From positions 1,302,001 through 1,366,000 of the forward strand of contig NZ_CCDM010000001.1 in NCBI RefSeq assembly GCF_000750635.1: a stretch of DNA of 64,000 bases, written 5' to 3'. Shown here one piece after another: positions 61,584 to 64,000 of this stretch (the first letter of the stretch is position 1; each line of letters begins with the position of its first letter). The notes beneath the pieces were generated by a model. That model searched no databases. It was not told the origin of the DNA and saw nothing but the letters and a program-made list of their open reading frames with translations. The DNA is from Oceanobacillus jeddahensis. GTDB taxonomy: Bacteria; Bacillota; Bacilli; Bacillales; Amphibacillaceae. Made by a program: the position numbers and the translations under genes.

Positions 61584-62750
61584 GTGTCCAATGAGCAAGA
61601 GCATAATTTCGTCGTCTCCCAAGAAAACTGGTCTCTCCACCGAAAAGGCTATCAGGATCAACAACGTCATAATGAGAAAATTAAAGATGCGATTAAGAAG
61701 AACCTGCCTGACCTTGTCAGTGAAGAAAATATCATCATGTCCAATGGAAAGGATATGGTGAAAATTCCAATTCGTTCACTGGATGAATATAAAATCAGAT
61801 ATAACTATGAAAAATCAAAGCATGTCGGGCAAGGAAACGGAGATTCAGAGGTAGGAGACGTGGTTGCACGCGCGCCTGGCAGTGGCGACGGACAACAGGG
61901 CGGAAATGGGAAAAAAGCTGGAGATAAGCCGGGTCAGGATTATTATGAATCAGAAGTATCCATTGCAGAGATAGAAGAGGCATTATTCCGGGAACTGGAG
62001 CTTCCGAATTTACAAGAAAAAGAAAAATCAGAGATTATTACAGAAAAAGTCGAATTTAATGATGTACGTAAAAAAGGATTAATGGGAAATGTAGATAAGA
62101 AACGGACGATATTAACAGCATTAAAACGGAATGCCCGGGAAGGAAAGGCACAAATCACACCGATTTATAATGATGATTTACGCTTCAAAACATGGAATGA
62201 AGTCATTCGTCATGATTCCAAAGCGGTTGTCCTGGCGATGATGGACACAAGTGCATCGATGGGCGCGTTTGAAAAGTATATTGCCCGCAGTTTCTTCTTC
62301 TGGATGAATCGATTTTTGAAAACCAAATATGAAAGTGTTGAATTTGAATTTATTGCGCATCATACAGAGGCGAAAGTGGTAACAGAAGAGTCCTTTTTCT
62401 CAAAAGGAGAGAGTGGAGGAACGATTTGTTCATCTGCTTACTATAAAGCTTTAGAAGTCATTGAAGAAAAATATAATCCGTCCCGCTATAATATTTATCC
62501 TTTTCATTTTTCAGACGGAGAGAATATTAGCTCGGATAACAAGACATGCATTGAATTAGTCCACCAGCTGATGGAAAAATCAAATATGTTTGGTTATGGG
62601 GAAGTAAATGGCTATAATCGTTATTCCACGTTAATGAATGCCTATAAAACAATTGAACATCCGAAGTTTAAGCATTATGTATTAAAAGAAAAAGCAGATG
62701 TTTATCATGCGATGAAAAGCTTTTTTCAAAAGACAGCAGAACGTGTATAG
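61584..62750 (+). CDS. yhbH: YhbH-family sporulation protein (DUF444, von Willebrand A-like)
   Basis: 388 residues, GTG start at 61584 behind GGAGAGG. The N-terminal half has a low-complexity Gly-rich linker (about residues 95-115, [17 protein letters not shown]). The C-terminal half is a von Willebrand A-like domain with the metal-site motif [10 protein letters not shown] near residue 213 and the later HFSDGENIS. It is the YhbH/YeaH partner of PrkA and SpoVR. In Bacilli it is expressed in the mother cell during sporulation. It ends at a terminator. Confidence 0.95.
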   Translation: MSNEQEHNFVVSQENWSLHRKGYQDQQRHNEKIKDAIKKNLPDLVSEENIIMSNGKDMVKIPIRSLDEYKIRYNYEKSKHVGQGNGDSEVGDVVARAPGSGDGQQGGNGKKAGDKPGQDYYESEVSIAEIEEALFRELELPNLQEKEKSEIITEKVEFNDVRKKGLMGNVDKKRTILTALKRNAREGKAQITPIYNDDLRFKTWNEVIRHDSKAVVLAMMDTSASMGAFEKYIARSFFFWMNRFLKTKYESVEFEFIAHHTEAKVVTEESFFSKGESGGTICSSAYYKALEVIEEKYNPSRYNIYPFHFSDGENISSDNKTCIELVHQLMEKSNMFGYGEVNGYNRYSTLMNAYKTIEHPKFKHYVLKEKADVYHAMKSFFQKTAERV

Positions 62751-62761
62751 AAAATAAAAAT

Positions 62762-62806
62762 AACAGCTCAAAGAAATAAGAATACAAATCTTTGAGCTGT
62801 TTTTAT
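62762..62806 (+). terminator. Terminator after yhbH
   Basis: AACAGCTCAAAG (62762-62773) pairs perfectly with CTTTGAGCTGTT (62790-62801), followed by TTTTA. Confidence 0.88.
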
Positions 62807-62934
62807 AGGGAGGAAAAGATTCTATGTTGTCAGGTTAATCAAATTTAATACAGCTGCTTATGAACCTGGCGGCCGTATTTACTTGGCAACATTGGGTCAA
62901 GAATTCGTCCAGGCGACATAGACTAATTGTAGAG

Positions 62935-63000
62935 GATGATCAAAAACGCACCAAAGGATAAGATGGTGAATCTGTACGTTGGCTAGTTTTTGAACACGTA
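62935..63000. repeat. Small inverted-repeat remnant before spoVR
   Basis: Degenerate ends GAGGATGATCAAAAACG and CTAGTTTTTGAACACG flank about 35 bp. They resemble the GATGTTCAAAAAG ends of the 273-bp repeat at 2799, so this may be a related short element. Confidence 0.4.
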
Positions 63001-63028
63001 CTTGCAGTTGATTAAAGGAGGAATCTAC

Positions 63029-64000
63029 TTGAGCGAAACAAAGGAATTAACAAGAGCTATCGAGGAAATCACAGAGGTAGCTAAAGGGTTTGGTCTGGAT
63101 TTTTATCCGATGCGCTATGAGGTATGTCCAGCGGATATTATTTATACATTTGGTGCTTATGGTATGCCTACACGTTTTACTCACTGGAGTTTTGGGAAGC
63201 AATTTCATAAGATGAAACTGCAATATGATTTAGGCTTGAGTCAAATATATGAACTGGTCATTAATTCCGATCCTTGTTATGCTTTTTTGTTAAATACAAA
63301 TAGTCTGATTCAAAATAAGTTGATTATTGCCCATGTTTTGGCACATTGTGATTTCTTTAAAAATAATATTCGTTTTGCGAACACACGTAAAGACATGGTG
63401 GAAAGTATGACAGCAACAGCGGAGCGGATAGCCCACTATGAAATGGTGTATGGCAAAGAAGAGGTAGAGAGCTTTTTAGATGCCATTTTATCGATTCAGG
63501 AGCATATTGACCCCTCCATTGTCCGGTTTAACCTACCAGAGAAAGCAGCGGAAGATGTGGAAGAGGAGGAAAGTTATAAGAAACGCGGAGAATATGATGA
63601 TCTATGGAGTTTAGATCAACGGGAGAAACGTTCGCAGACGAGAAAACCAAAGAGACAAAAGAAAATACCTCCTTCTCCAGAAAAGGATTTATTATTATTT
63701 ATTGAAGAATACAGTAGAGAGCTGGAGGACTGGCAGCGGGATGTATTAACAATGATGCGCGAGGAAATGCTGTATTTTTGGCCGCAATTAGAGACGAAGG
63801 TAATGAATGAAGGATGGGCCTCTTATTGGCATCAGCGGATTATGCGTGAGCTGGATTTAACCTCCTCCGAAACATTGGAGTATGCAAAATTAAATGCTGG
63901 CGTCGTGCAGCCATCGCGGACCTCTATTAACCCATATTACTTAGGAATAAAAATTTTTGAAGATATAGAAGAACGTTATAATAACCCAACCGAAGAAATG
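63029..64000 (+). CDS. spoVR: SpoVR-family protein (partial, C-terminus outside window)
   Basis: The frame opens with TTG 63029 behind AAAGGAGG and is open to the window end, giving about 324 of the usual 465 or so residues. Family segments are [20 protein letters not shown] near residue 25, the [14 protein letters not shown] motif near 47, [15 protein letters not shown] near 107 and [13 protein letters not shown] near 260. SpoVR is needed for normal spore cortex formation in Bacillus subtilis and works in the same functional group as PrkA and YhbH. The charged insert near residues 190-220 is variable among homologues. Confidence 0.95.
   Translation, partial: MSETKELTRAIEEITEVAKGFGLDFYPMRYEVCPADIIYTFGAYGMPTRFTHWSFGKQFHKMKLQYDLGLSQIYELVINSDPCYAFLLNTNSLIQNKLIIAHVLAHCDFFKNNIRFANTRKDMVESMTATAERIAHYEMVYGKEEVESFLDAILSIQEHIDPSIVRFNLPEKAAEDVEEEESYKKRGEYDDLWSLDQREKRSQTRKPKRQKKIPPSPEKDLLLFIEEYSRELEDWQRDVLTMMREEMLYFWPQLETKVMNEGWASYWHQRIMRELDLTSSETLEYAKLNAGVVQPSRTSINPYYLGIKIFEDIEERYNNPTEEM

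Overview
The window is a chromosomal segment of a low-GC, endospore-forming Bacillaceae bacterium, most like Oceanobacillus or a close relative. The case rests on the prkA-yhbH-spoVR sporulation trio, a type II (CoaW-like) pantothenate kinase, PdxS/PdxT vitamin B6 synthesis under a MocR-type PdxR, strong AGGAGG-type ribosome binding sites with frequent GTG/TTG starts, and Bacillaceae-type intergenic repeats. The genus is inferred from gene content, not from a database search. No rRNA, tRNA or CRISPR array was seen.

Layout. 0-5 kb: a truncated menC-like enolase-superfamily gene and the polyphosphate pair ppx-ppk, all leftward, with a structured 273-bp repeat between ppk and ppx. 5-6 kb: a small Tyr/Pro-rich protein gene, then an 823-bp terminal-inverted-repeat element. 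6-15 kb: a rightward sugar-acid operon (LacI regulator, hxlB-like isomerase, KDPG aldolase, three-part TRAP transporter, rpiA, KDG kinase, hxlA-like synthase) and a separately promoted Gfo/Idh dehydrogenase. 15-24 kb: Hsp20, a TcaA/YvbJ-like membrane protein, purU, a sodium:alanine symporter, and pdxR divergent from pdxST.

24-36 kb: an AT-rich, tightly coupled twelve-gene cluster: a YheO/DauR-type regulator, a complete Dpp/Opp ABC importer, an amidohydrolase, a threonine-synthase-like PLP enzyme, an M20 peptidase, a beta-lactamase-fold serine hydrolase, a RidA-like protein and a mannonate-dehydratase-like enolase-superfamily enzyme. It looks like an import-and-dismantle pathway for an unidentified peptide-like or N-acylated compound and is the best candidate here for an undescribed system.

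36-45 kb: DUF3006 protein, secreted metallo-beta-lactamase/helix-hairpin-helix lipoprotein, coaW, xpaC-telA, an autoregulated TetR gene, purine nucleoside phosphorylase with a NupC transporter, and an MFS permease. 45-50 kb: 5-oxoprolinase genes pxpB-pxpA-pxpC, a second copy of the 0.8-kb element, and an unassigned permease. 50-57 kb: a fatty-acid-type catabolic operon behind a strong promoter and a CcpA cre site; its thiolase frame is broken by one TGA. 57-64 kb: aldo/keto reductase, HAD phosphatase, a lipoprotein, prkA, yhbH and the 5' part of spoVR.

At least three families of palindromic or inverted-repeat sequences recur in the intergenic gaps and share modules with each other. Two complete copies of the 0.8-kb family are flanked by different 6-bp direct repeats, which points to transposition.
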